Below are positions 1 to 6,853 of a stretch of 24,395 nt of DNA, one piece after another. The position numbers were made by a program, and so were the translations under genes. Under the pieces are notes generated by a model, which worked only from the letters and a program-made list of their open reading frames with translations, did not search any database and had not been told where the DNA came from. Origin of the DNA: a virus; IMG/VR virus record IMGVR_UViG_3300047546_001521, positions 1-24,395 of that record, one strand, 5' to 3'. The number at the start of each line of letters is the position of its first letter. The first letter of the stretch is position 1.

Positions 1-367
1 GGATTTCGATTTCTTCATTGGCACTTGCTGCGGTGTTTGCAACATTTGGCAAGAAACGGCCTGCGATAATTTGAGTGCTACCGGCTGAGCCGTCATAAGC
101 ATAAACTTTGCCAGCAAGACCAGGCATCACAAAAGAGTCAGTGCCGGCGGTGATTGTGCCACCAGCAACGACACGAGAAACACCGCTGATGCACACATTG
201 ATTGCATCACCACTTGCGCCAGTGAGTTGAGCAACGCCAACGGGGATATCAGTGGCAGCGGTGCAAGGTGTAACTTTGCCAGCGCTATCGAGTTTGACAA
301 GAGTCAAGGCAGTGACGGATGCAGATGCAATGAATGTTTTATAGATAGAAAAATTATTAAGACTCAT
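1..367 (-). CDS. Capsid decoration-like protein (DUF2190-like), 3' end outside window
   Basis: The leftward frame starts at an ATG at 367-365 and is still open at the left edge, giving 122 visible residues starting MSLNNFSIYKTF. The SD, AAAGGAT, overlaps the stop of the protease/scaffold gene 4 nt upstream, so the two are translationally linked. The protein is small-residue rich and predicted beta, with a pattern like PVGVAQLTGASGDAINV, then VSRVVAGGTITAG, then a glycine/alanine segment. This resembles the DUF2190 or capsid-cement proteins that often follow the protease in phage head operons. Position after the portal and protease supports a head role on the capsid surface. A major capsid protein would be expected further left. 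The family call rests on pattern and context, not on a diagnostic motif. Confidence 0.6.
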   Translation of the reverse strand, partial: MSLNNFSIYKTFIASASVTALTLVKLDSAGKVTPCTAATDIPVGVAQLTGASGDAINVCISGVSRVVAGGTITAGTDSFVMPGLAGKVYAYDGSAGSTQIIAGRFLPNVANTAASANEEIEI

Positions 368-371
368 GATT

Positions 372-1028
372 TTATCCTTTGAAATGCTTGATGTAAGCGT
401 CTGGTTGTTCGGTTCTCATCACATTTAAAGCCTCTGAAAATGTGATCCCTTTGGCCTTCTTGATTTCATTTACTTGATCAATAAAGCTGATTTCTTGCGC
501 AGTGCTGGCGTGTCCTTTTTCAGAAAGATTGACGGCTTGATTTGCCTTTCTTTCGCTGAAGGATTGCCAGATAGCGGGGAATTTATCTTTGATATCATAG
601 GCTGATTCAACTGCTGAAATCTCACTAGGTGCGATCTTGCCAGTGTTGAGAAGACCGTCAACAACAAGCTTTCTTTCTGCTTGATGTTTTTGAGCGGTCA
701 AAGCCTTCACTTGCTCAGATAAGGAAGTAACTTGAGCATTCAATTCGTTCATCAGCTTAGCGCTTGCCATCTCAGACAAAGCGGCGGCTTCTGACATCTT
801 CTTCTCATCTTCCATCATCTTTTTCTTGTCTAGGTTTTCACCTTCAAGCTCGATCTCCACCTTTTGACCGTCTGCCATACTGGCATCATCTTCTGGCGCT
901 GAAAGCTGATCATTTTCAGATTTTAAGCCTTCAATTTGAGCTTCTAACTGCTTGACGAGTTGATCTTTTTCTAGCACCAAAGTGGCCAGTTGATCAACTG
1001 TCATAGCTTTTAATTCGTCTGGATTCAT
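372..1028 (-). CDS. Nested scaffold protein (internal in-frame start in protease gene)
   Basis: Within the protease frame an ATG at 1028-1026 (Met325, MNPDELKAM) is preceded by GGAG at 1038-1035 with a 6-nt spacer, an ideal SD. Translation from it would give a 218-residue protein made only of the coiled-coil, charged scaffold part. This is the arrangement known for Mu gene Z inside I and lambda Nu3 inside C, where the scaffold is made in excess from an internal start. The SD and domain boundary are seen; use of the start is inferred. Confidence 0.6.
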   Translation of the reverse strand: MNPDELKAMTVDQLATLVLEKDQLVKQLEAQIEGLKSENDQLSAPEDDASMADGQKVEIELEGENLDKKKMMEDEKKMSEAAALSEMASAKLMNELNAQVTSLSEQVKALTAQKHQAERKLVVDGLLNTGKIAPSEISAVESAYDIKDKFPAIWQSFSERKANQAVNLSEKGHASTAQEISFIDQVNEIKKAKGITFSEALNVMRTEQPDAYIKHFKG

Positions 1029-2000
1029 TATGTTCTCCATGAGTAAAACACGACTGATTTTATTTTTAGATTGTGCTGGTCTAGCGGTCAAAGTCACAGC
1101 TTGAAGTTGAGCAAAACCAATCGGCTTCGGATCGCCTTCTCTTGCAAAGACTTCACCAACTAAGAATTCTGGTGATGGATATAAAACGCCTTCACTGGCC
1201 TTCACTAGATCAAGACCAGCTTGAGTATATAGTGGCTTTACAAAAAGTGCATCTTCTTTGATATACACATCTGCAATCTCACCATACGCCATGGATTGAG
1301 CTGGCGCCGTTGGTCCGTTATTCATAAAGGGAGATGATTGATGATTCCAGTCAATGATGACCGGATCAGTCTCTTTTCTATCTTTAAAAACTCTTACCAT
1401 CTCTTGCAAGATATCAATTGAAATTTCTTGAATAGTCTCGCCGTTGATCCGGCTGTTGACCTTACCCAAAGAAAGCACTTTAATGTCTTGTCCTGGATAT
1501 AAAGCAACTTCCCCCAACCGGATTCTTTCTCTAAATGCCTTAAGGTCAGTACGATCGGCGGCCTGCATGGAAGTCTCTGACAATGCCTTTTCTTTCTCAT
1601 CAGCTCGCTCCATTTGTGCTAAAATCTTCTTTGCCCAAGTATAACCAGCATCACCGCCCCAACCATCCCAAGCCTGCCTCCCCTTGCCATATTCTTCCCA
1701 AGTTGAGCCTTGCTTGTCAACTTCATGTCTTGTGAAATAGGCCACCATTCTTTTAATGGTTTCAGGCGATAGGCTTACCCCGTTAGATAAATCCCTTGCT
1801 CGAGCAATCCCAACGGCTGTCATACCACGCGTTGAAGGTGGTTGCTCAGACCGTTTCTTTAGTGCTCTGATTGCTGCATCTCTTACGCCTTGAGGTGGAG
1901 TAAAATCAATCCCCTCATATTTTTTAGGAGCATTAAGATAAGCAGTAAATCGTCTATTCATCAATCTTTGTTTGGCAAGTGATATTTGTTTTTCATTCAT
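372..2000 (-). CDS. Mu gpI-like head maturation protease fused to scaffold
   Basis: 542 residues in three parts. Residues about 30-135 hold a module with RARDLSNG, a serine-threonine-rich turn, RMVAYFTRHEVDK and WGGDAGYTWA; I know this pattern from many phage head proteins but not its function. Residues about 165-320 match the Mu-like protease: IIDWNHQSSP (215-224), LYPSPEFLV (273-281) and AVTLTARPAQ (301-310) correspond to the conserved DxxHQ, YxSPxF and LTxxPA positions. Residues 325-542 are charged, glutamine/lysine rich and coiled-coil-like, as expected of an internal scaffold. In Mu and lambda the protease and scaffold share a frame and the scaffold is cleaved out during head maturation. 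The start codon overlaps the portal stop as ATGA (2000-1997). A separate scaffold start appears to lie at 1028. Confidence 0.85.
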   Translation of the reverse strand: MNEKQISLAKQRLMNRRFTAYLNAPKKYEGIDFTPPQGVRDAAIRALKKRSEQPPSTRGMTAVGIARARDLSNGVSLSPETIKRMVAYFTRHEVDKQGSTWEEYGKGRQAWDGWGGDAGYTWAKKILAQMERADEKEKALSETSMQAADRTDLKAFRERIRLGEVALYPGQDIKVLSLGKVNSRINGETIQEISIDILQEMVRVFKDRKETDPVIIDWNHQSSPFMNNGPTAPAQSMAYGEIADVYIKEDALFVKPLYTQAGLDLVKASEGVLYPSPEFLVGEVFAREGDPKPIGFAQLQAVTLTARPAQSKNKISRVLLMENIMNPDELKAMTVDQLATLVLEKDQLVKQLEAQIEGLKSENDQLSAPEDDASMADGQKVEIELEGENLDKKKMMEDEKKMSEAAALSEMASAKLMNELNAQVTSLSEQVKALTAQKHQAERKLVVDGLLNTGKIAPSEISAVESAYDIKDKFPAIWQSFSERKANQAVNLSEKGHASTAQEISFIDQVNEIKKAKGITFSEALNVMRTEQPDAYIKHFKG

Positions 2001-3406
2001 CTGATCGCTCTCAGTCTTTCAGCCATAGCCAAAGCCGGATTTTGTGCAACGGCCCGATCTTGTGCCGTTCTAGTCGCTTCCATTGGCAACTGACCGGCGC
2101 CGATCTTTTGTCTGATAGCACGCTCAAGGTCATCATCTGGTGTGAGTAGTTGAGCTTGTACCAAGGAAGGCAATGAGATCAAGGCTTCTGCAAGTGCATC
2201 AGCATCTAGGCCGGTATGCACTAAGCGGGGGAGTTTTGTTGTCTCAATGTTTCCATAATTCCAACGAATAAGACGGCCAATTGTGCCGCCTCCCCGTCTA
2301 TCTTGTCCACTGATTGCACTGGCCACCAAGTCAAGAAAATTGATACATGCTCTTCTAAAAACGGATAGATGCACTTCACCAACTGATCTAGATCCAGTGT
2401 CGGATATCCCCAAATTCATAAATTGAGCCATGAAGGCTTGAGAAATTTGATTGTCGCACTCTTGAATAACTTGCAAAGCGCCACCAGCATCAAAGCCGGC
2501 CGATCCTCCATAGGTGTCAAAAGAAACAATATTATTTTCAACTAAATAGCTTTGCTCCTGCACAACATAGGCCTGCGCTTGCTGCTGAGCTTCATTGATC
2601 ATTGCATCAACATCACCGCTTGAAATCCCCATCTGATCAATTGCTTGACGATTGACTTTAACAATTGGCGTAGGCACAGCCCACTTTTCAAGACCGATAG
2701 CCATGAGAGTAGCAGACCGTTGTTTCTCTTTCCACCACCACCAGCATGGACGTAAAAGGCCAATACCTTCGAAGTTTGATCCAGTGCGATTGAGAGTCAA
2801 AAGTAAAAGTTTTGATGCTGGGATAGGTTCTGGATTTACCCCGCCGACCATGATTTGAATAACGCCATCTAAATTCTGCTTGTCAGCTGACAACCATTGT
2901 TGATGAGATGACGGCTCACGATCAGCGTATCTTTTGAGAAAGACTTTCTCTTTTCCTAGAGAGTCTTTAGCGACACAATAAATCTCTTCTGCATATCTCC
3001 AACCATGTGGGATAAATTCCAAAAGATAATTTAATTGATCTTCAAAAGACAACTCCATCATGCCCGGATATCCCTTAAATCCAAATGCTTCATTGGCAAA
3101 TCTGGCGAGTTCTTCACTAGTTTGATCGCCGTCTTTGCCTGCTTTGAATTCCCATTTGGCAGACAAGAGAGTCTGCTTGACCAGACTCCAAGACCGTCTG
3201 ATAATTGGATCAGTTGCAAGCATATCTTCCGCCTCTCTGGTCCATGATCTGCCAGATAGCGCCGGATTTTGTTCCTTGCCAGTGATATACCCGCCTTGAA
3301 TAGATGTTCCACTGATCCCATAAGATTGAAAATGTGGCTTTTCCTGAGATAGATACGGCATCTCTTGAGTGGATCTTGTCATGGTCATATATGGGAATGA
3401 AGTCAT
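1997..3406 (-). CDS. Portal protein (DUF935, Mu gp29-like)
   Basis: 469 residues matching the Mu gp29/DUF935 portal family: an N-terminal region with LATDPIIRRSWSLVKQTLLS and KWEF, the central FIPHGWRYAEEIY, a long helical segment around WWWWKEKQRSATLMAIGLEKWAVPTPI, and the QISQAFMAQFMNLG and RSVGEVHLSVF segments near the C-terminal third. Portals form the dodecameric ring at the head vertex through which the terminase pumps DNA and to which the tail joins. The SD AAGGTGA precedes the ATG by 4 nt. It is the first gene of the leftward head operon, with an extended -10 promoter about 50 nt upstream, and its stop overlaps the protease start. Terminase lies further upstream, separated by several unrelated genes. 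Length is normal for the family. Confidence 0.9.
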   Translation of the reverse strand: MTSFPYMTMTRSTQEMPYLSQEKPHFQSYGISGTSIQGGYITGKEQNPALSGRSWTREAEDMLATDPIIRRSWSLVKQTLLSAKWEFKAGKDGDQTSEELARFANEAFGFKGYPGMMELSFEDQLNYLLEFIPHGWRYAEEIYCVAKDSLGKEKVFLKRYADREPSSHQQWLSADKQNLDGVIQIMVGGVNPEPIPASKLLLLTLNRTGSNFEGIGLLRPCWWWWKEKQRSATLMAIGLEKWAVPTPIVKVNRQAIDQMGISSGDVDAMINEAQQQAQAYVVQEQSYLVENNIVSFDTYGGSAGFDAGGALQVIQECDNQISQAFMAQFMNLGISDTGSRSVGEVHLSVFRRACINFLDLVASAISGQDRRGGGTIGRLIRWNYGNIETTKLPRLVHTGLDADALAEALISLPSLVQAQLLTPDDDLERAIRQKIGAGQLPMEATRTAQDRAVAQNPALAMAERLRAIR

Positions 3407-3552
3407 TTGTTCACCTTAATCAATTAACTTATATCTTATTGCACAAAATATGATTATATCAAATAAAATTTAAAACTAGGTGCAGAAAGCAAGAAAAACT
3501 ACACCTAGAAACACAAAGCAACCGGATTGATAAACACGCTCAAGGTGAAAAT
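3407..3552. promoter_or_regulatory. Divergent promoter region, portal operon / 198-aa gene
   Basis: This AT-rich 146-nt gap separates divergent genes. On the minus strand TGATATAAT (3461-3453) is a perfect extended -10 (TGNTATAAT), placed to start a roughly 40-nt leader before the portal ATG. On the plus strand TTGCAC (3439-3444) and TAAAAT (3464-3469), 19 nt apart, are a weaker candidate. An inverted repeat, CTAGGTG at 3476-3482 and CACCTAG at 3502-3508, lies in the plus-strand leader and could be an operator or a 7-bp hairpin with a 19-nt loop. Assignments are by eye. Confidence 0.5.
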
Positions 3553-4149
3553 ATGTGCAAGATAGATGATGAATTTTTTATCACCACTTCCAGCAAGATC
3601 TTTTTCAAAGGTCAAGTCCACGAGCTGGAAGATTGTGAGTTTCTGGAAGGCTCAAAGATAGTCATCCACTACTCAGAAAAAAGAATTGAAAAGCTACTTA
3701 AAAAAGACGGTAAAATAAAGCTGATCCCAGACCAATTCATTTATCAGAAAGAAGAAGATATGTTTTTATATCCGATAGAAGATCAGATGCTGATCGCTCA
3801 AGCTGATGCGCCTTCACCGGCTCAAACGCACTCACTTGTTGAGTTGCCGCCAGAGATTGACCAATTTCAAGAGCTGATGAAAATCACCAAAGACAATACC
3901 CCACTAGCCTTGATCATCTTGATTGTCTTGATGTTTCAGAAGATGCAAAAGAAAGAAAGAGAAGATAAAGATCATTCTTTGGTATGTGATTTTGAGAGAC
4001 AAGAGATTGAAAAGAAGATCAACATTCTAGAAAGCAAGATTGATGCACAAGCCAAGGATCAAACTAAAATCTTGATCGGTGATAATGAGTTGGCTGATAG
4101 ACTGGATAGAGTCGAAGATAAGATCAAGAAGATCAATCTATCTCTTTGA
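3553..4149 (+). CDS. Unknown protein with hydrophobic segment and coiled coil
   Basis: 198 residues, not recognised. It is the only rightward gene between the leftward head and packaging operons. The start has a usable SD, AAGGTGA, 7 nt before the ATG. Residues 1-85 are a mixed charged/beta region (FFITTSSKIFFKGQVHEL). Residues 117-128 (PLALIILIVLMF) are a short, strongly hydrophobic stretch followed at once by positive charges (QKMQKK), suggesting a membrane anchor with its C-terminus inside the cell. Residues about 147-195 have heptad-like spacing of I, L and K/E and are probably a coiled coil. The end overlaps the oppositely directed gene by 17 nt. Its own promoter region and isolation fit an accessory gene expressed separately from virion genes, such as a host-interaction or superinfection gene, but nothing in the sequence proves this. 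Confidence 0.7.
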   Translation: MCKIDDEFFITTSSKIFFKGQVHELEDCEFLEGSKIVIHYSEKRIEKLLKKDGKIKLIPDQFIYQKEEDMFLYPIEDQMLIAQADAPSPAQTHSLVELPPEIDQFQELMKITKDNTPLALIILIVLMFQKMQKKEREDKDHSLVCDFERQEIEKKINILESKIDAQAKDQTKILIGDNELADRLDRVEDKIKKINLSL

Positions 4150-4699
4150 TGATCAATTCTCTAGGCTTTCCACCTCTGCCAAGATAGTAGTTATATTTAA
4201 GCCAAGCACGATATTTACCACGATACTTTAAAATGCTTCTGGCAATGCTAAACGGTTTATTTAATTTGAATGCCAGCAATCCAATAAATCCACCGTATAA
4301 AATCATGAGCTGATCAAGTTTTTCTGCTGATGGAGAAACTCGCTCATAATACTTAATTTTATTCTCAATCTTCTTTTGTGGATCAGTGATCTTTGGCCTA
4401 CCAACACATGATCTTTTTTTGATACCGTTTTGAGCTGCAAACGCAATGCATCTCGCTTCGGTCTCGCTAAACATCTCAGCGATCTTTTCCCAAGTCAATT
4501 TTTGATCGCAAAGAAATTTCATCTGCTTCTTGCTTCCCTTAAATGGATTGTTGTCAAATCGCACTTGAGTCTCATCAAATTCTCCAGCCATAAGCCTAGC
4601 CTCTAAATCCATAAGCCTCGGATCTGGCTCCCACTCAAGCATTGCCAAAACTTCAAAGATGTTTCTTCTCTCTCCATCGGTTCGTATGTATTTTCTCAT
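4133..4699 (-). CDS. HTH protein, divergent third member of tandem paralogue cluster
   Basis: 188 residues from the ATG at 4699, which overlaps the upstream stop as ATGA. Longer reading frames exist to 4804 but would overlap the upstream gene by about 109 nt. Residues about 60-95 contain KQMKFLCDQKLTWEKIAEMF and CIAFAAQNGI, which line up with the FMSIYCAEKSWDTMAQELGI/CIRLAIKFGI segment of the gene at 5040-5477 and the corresponding part of 5474-5896. The C-terminal half (LMILYGGFIGLLAFKLNKPFS) occupies the place of their second HTH and is basic at the end. I infer a DNA-binding protein derived from the same ancestor but more diverged. The gene ends convergently with, and overlaps by 17 nt, the rightward 198-aa gene. 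Function is unknown. Confidence 0.65.
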   Translation of the reverse strand: MRKYIRTDGERRNIFEVLAMLEWEPDPRLMDLEARLMAGEFDETQVRFDNNPFKGSKKQMKFLCDQKLTWEKIAEMFSETEARCIAFAAQNGIKKRSCVGRPKITDPQKKIENKIKYYERVSPSAEKLDQLMILYGGFIGLLAFKLNKPFSIARSILKYRGKYRAWLKYNYYLGRGGKPRELIIKEID

Positions 4700-5046
4700 T
4701 TTCTTATCCCAAAAGATGCCAGATAGGTTTTTTTCAAGTTTAGTCTTTCTTCGGTTGTTAGATTTAGATACCAACGATAATGTCTGCATCCCTCTAAAAT
4801 ACAATAGAAGTAAGTCTTTTGATTGAGTGATAGATTTGATAATTCGTAAGGCAAATACAAGATGAAAGACGCCAGATCGCAGATCTCTTTTAGTACCTGC
4901 TCAGATGTCTTTTCATGCATGTATCTTTCAATCATATAAAATCTAAGGTTGATTTGATTTTTAATATCTTCTGGATCTGATAGATCAGCATCCTCATAAT
5001 CAACAAAGGGGAAATCAAATTCATCAAATAATTTTTTAGCTACCAT
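4696..5046 (-). CDS. Unknown 116-aa protein
   Basis: 116 residues, not recognised. The N-terminus is very acidic (DEFDFPFVDYEDADLSDPED), followed by a helical, aromatic-rich region (FYMIERYMHEKTSEQVLKEI, FILYLPYEL) and a basic C-terminus. No signal peptide, membrane segment or known motif is visible. The ATG at 5046 overlaps the end of the upstream HTH gene by 7 nt, and the stop overlaps the start of the next HTH gene as ATGA, so it is translationally coupled inside the HTH cluster. No strong SD precedes it, which fits coupling. The acidic N-terminus beside DNA-binding proteins could mean a partner or DNA mimic; that is speculation. Confidence 0.65.
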   Translation of the reverse strand: MVAKKLFDEFDFPFVDYEDADLSDPEDIKNQINLRFYMIERYMHEKTSEQVLKEICDLASFILYLPYELSNLSLNQKTYFYCILEGCRHYRWYLNLTTEERLNLKKTYLASFGIRK

Positions 5047-5477
5047 ATCATTTCAAGCCTTTTCATCCTATATCTCAAGGAATTAATATTCATATTTAAT
5101 TCCCTTGCGATGCCAGTCAATCCCTTTGCTGGAAGATCAATCAAGGCCTGCTTGATTTGTGAATCCGGTACTTTATAAGCTCGCTCTTTTGCACCTGCAT
5201 CAATCCCAAACTTAATGGCCAGTCTGATGCAAGTTTGCCGGCTAATCCCCAACTCTTGCGCCATAGTATCCCAGCTTTTTTCAGCACAATAGATGCTCAT
5301 GAATTTCTCTTTGGGGCATTCCACCGCCGTTCTAGGCTTGTACTTTGCACTTGATTTGCTAGTCTCTGGAAGTGTTGACGGGTATTTATTCGCACGATAG
5401 CCATGATAGACTTCCCCCCGCTCGATCATTTCTTCGATCATCAAAATTCTTTCATCTGAAGTCATTTCTTTTCTCAT
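5040..5477 (-). CDS. Two-HTH protein, paralogue of 5474-5896
   Basis: 145 residues. The N-terminus (MRKEMTSDERILMIEEMIER, then GEVYHGYR) is nearly identical to that of the upstream neighbour, showing tandem duplication. Two helix-turn-helix segments are visible: residues about 62-92 (KSWDTMAQELGISRQTCIRLAIKFGI) and about 104-145 (SQIKQALIDLPAKGLTGIARELNMNINSLRYRMKRL). These resemble homeodomain-like HTHs of phage transcription factors and some terminase small subunits or recombinases. The start overlaps the upstream gene stop by 4 nt (ATGA). The repeated N-terminal helix may be a dimerisation or coupling element. A DNA-binding regulator or packaging accessory is the best guess; the DNA target is unknown. 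Confidence 0.7.
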   Translation of the reverse strand: MRKEMTSDERILMIEEMIERGEVYHGYRANKYPSTLPETSKSSAKYKPRTAVECPKEKFMSIYCAEKSWDTMAQELGISRQTCIRLAIKFGIDAGAKERAYKVPDSQIKQALIDLPAKGLTGIARELNMNINSLRYRMKRLEMIW

Positions 5478-5896
5478 GGAATTAGCTTCAACTTTCTTGC
5501 CCTATAATAAAGACTAGGCCACTCGATTTTTAACTCCAGTGCAATGGTTGACATTCGCTTATTTGGATAGCCTTTGAACGCAGCAATGACTTGCTCATCT
5601 GTCACTTTTCTTGCACAATTCGGTTTCTTTTTACGACCTTCATGACCAGTTAAATACTGCCGCCCAAACTTGATGCAAGCTGATTGACTCATCCCCAGCT
5701 TTTGAGCAATAGCGATCCATGTTAATTGGGGATCATAAGCGCTCATAAACTCTTCTCTAGTGCACTCATACTTCTTGTTTCTTTTGGAATAAAAGACTTT
5801 TTCATCATCCCTATAACCATGATAAACCTCTCCCCGTTCAATCATCTCCTCGATCATCAAAACTCTCTCATCATCGGTCATCTCTTTGTGCATCAT
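5474..5896 (-). CDS. Two-HTH protein, first member of tandem paralogue cluster
   Basis: 140 residues. It shares DERxLMIEEMIERGEVYHGYR at the N-terminus with the next gene, then a first HTH at about 58-85 (LTWIAIAQKLGMSQSACIKFGRQYL) and a second at about 102-138 (DEQVIAAFKGYPNKRMSTIALELKIEWPSLYYRARKLKL). AGGAG at 5905-5901 serves two adjacent ATG codons at 5896 and 5893; the second has the more usual 7-nt spacing. The region between the shared N-terminus and HTH1 differs in length from its paralogue, so the linker evolves fastest. It is the first of four coupled genes downstream of the methyltransferase. Likely DNA binding; role not known. Confidence 0.7.
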   Translation of the reverse strand: MMHKEMTDDERVLMIEEMIERGEVYHGYRDDEKVFYSKRNKKYECTREEFMSAYDPQLTWIAIAQKLGMSQSACIKFGRQYLTGHEGRKKKPNCARKVTDEQVIAAFKGYPNKRMSTIALELKIEWPSLYYRARKLKLIP

Positions 5897-5921
5897 CTTT
5901 CTCCTTTCTGCATCTTTCTGA

Positions 5922-6104
5922 TCAATCTCTGTGCATAAAGATCAATTCAGCCCGCTTTATCTTGCCTTGATAAGACTCTTCCAAGTGCCTCAATCGATCA
6001 ACAATCTCTTGATCTAAAAGTTGATATGTTGCATCCAGTGGCAAGAAAAAATCCATGATGATGGTATCAACTTGTAGTCTTGCCAAAAGGGTGTTGCCTA
6101 ACAT
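5922..6104 (-). CDS. Unknown 60-aa protein
   Basis: 60 residues, not recognised. It begins MLGNTLLARLQVDTIIMDFF and continues with a helical, charged part (QLLDQEIVDRLRHLEESYQG). The ATG at 6104 overlaps the methyltransferase stop by 7 nt and has GGGGGAT just upstream, a strong SD. The gap to the next gene is 25 nt. Close packing and the SD support a real gene; the sequence shows no motif that gives a function. Confidence 0.55.
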   Translation of the reverse strand: MLGNTLLARLQVDTIIMDFFLPLDATYQLLDQEIVDRLRHLEESYQGKIKRAELIFMHRD

Positions 6105-6853
6105 TTATCCCCCATGTGCAATAAAGGTTCATGATTTGCCAGTCTCTCAAGACTCTTGCGATGATAAGTTTCATCTTTCTCAATGCAGATAAACCGGCGG
6201 TTTGTATTCATGCAGGCAACGGCGGTGGTGCCACTGCCTGAGCAGTTATCTAAGACTAATTCGTTTTCGTTGGTGTAGGTTTTGATTAGGTATTCAAACA
6301 AGGCTTGAGGCTTTTGTGTTGGATGGATTGAATGATTATTGCCGTTTGAGAATTTGATTATGTCATCGGGATAGCGATAACCTGTGTTGTCAATAGGCTT
6401 TTTTATCGTGTCAGTTAGGTTTTGAGATTTACTAGACACTCTCTTGCGATCGCTGTCTTTATAAGGCTTTCCTTCTTGCATTTGAGGATTGTAAGTTGGC
6501 AAGGCTTTGTAAAAGATCAAAATATCTTCATGCTTTCCGATAGGCATCTTATTGCAATGTAAAAACCTTGTCCCCATGGTCTTCTCCCAAATCCACTTAT
6601 ATCTGAAAAGTGATGGATTGCTTGACCACAATTTAAAGGTAAAGACTGAATTGGCCGTCAAAACGATTGCGCCGTTGTCTTTGATAACTCTCTCATACTC
6701 CTGCCAAAGCCTCCCCATATCAATAATAGAATCCCACTCGCACGCAGTTGTACCATAAGGCAAATCGCACAAGATCATATCAATCGATTTGCTGGGAATG
6801 GATGGCATGAGGTCAAGGCAATCGCCAAGGTGGATTTTGTTTTCTTCTAGCAT
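6098..6853 (-). CDS. DNA methyltransferase, N6-adenine/N4-cytosine class (beta order)
   Basis: 251 residues. The catalytic motif DLPYGTTACEWD (D30-Y33) comes before the AdoMet-binding motif LDNCSGSGTT (201-210), with HPTQKP at 177-182. That order and these motifs define the N6_N4_Mtase (beta) group. It transfers a methyl group from S-adenosylmethionine to adenine N6 or cytosine N4 in duplex DNA; the target site cannot be read from the protein. No restriction endonuclease is encoded nearby, so it is probably an orphan that protects phage DNA from host restriction or marks it for packaging or expression. It starts directly after the terminase stop (TAAATG) with the strong SD GAGGAG 7 nt upstream, and is clearly cotranscribed with terminase. 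Confidence 0.9.
   Translation of the reverse strand: MLEENKIHLGDCLDLMPSIPSKSIDMILCDLPYGTTACEWDSIIDMGRLWQEYERVIKDNGAIVLTANSVFTFKLWSSNPSLFRYKWIWEKTMGTRFLHCNKMPIGKHEDILIFYKALPTYNPQMQEGKPYKDSDRKRVSSKSQNLTDTIKKPIDNTGYRYPDDIIKFSNGNNHSIHPTQKPQALFEYLIKTYTNENELVLDNCSGSGTTAVACMNTNRRFICIEKDETYHRKSLERLANHEPLLHMGDKC

Noticed and set aside
4700-4804. A longer start for the HTH gene at 4133-4699
   Set aside because: It would overlap the upstream gene by over 100 nt; the ATG at 4699 has the ATGA overlap typical of this genome.
6098-6853. Whether the methyltransferase targets GATC, since GATC seems frequent throughout the window
   Set aside because: The frequency was not counted against a base-composition expectation, and the protein class does not predict the site. 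Modification-aware sequencing would decide.
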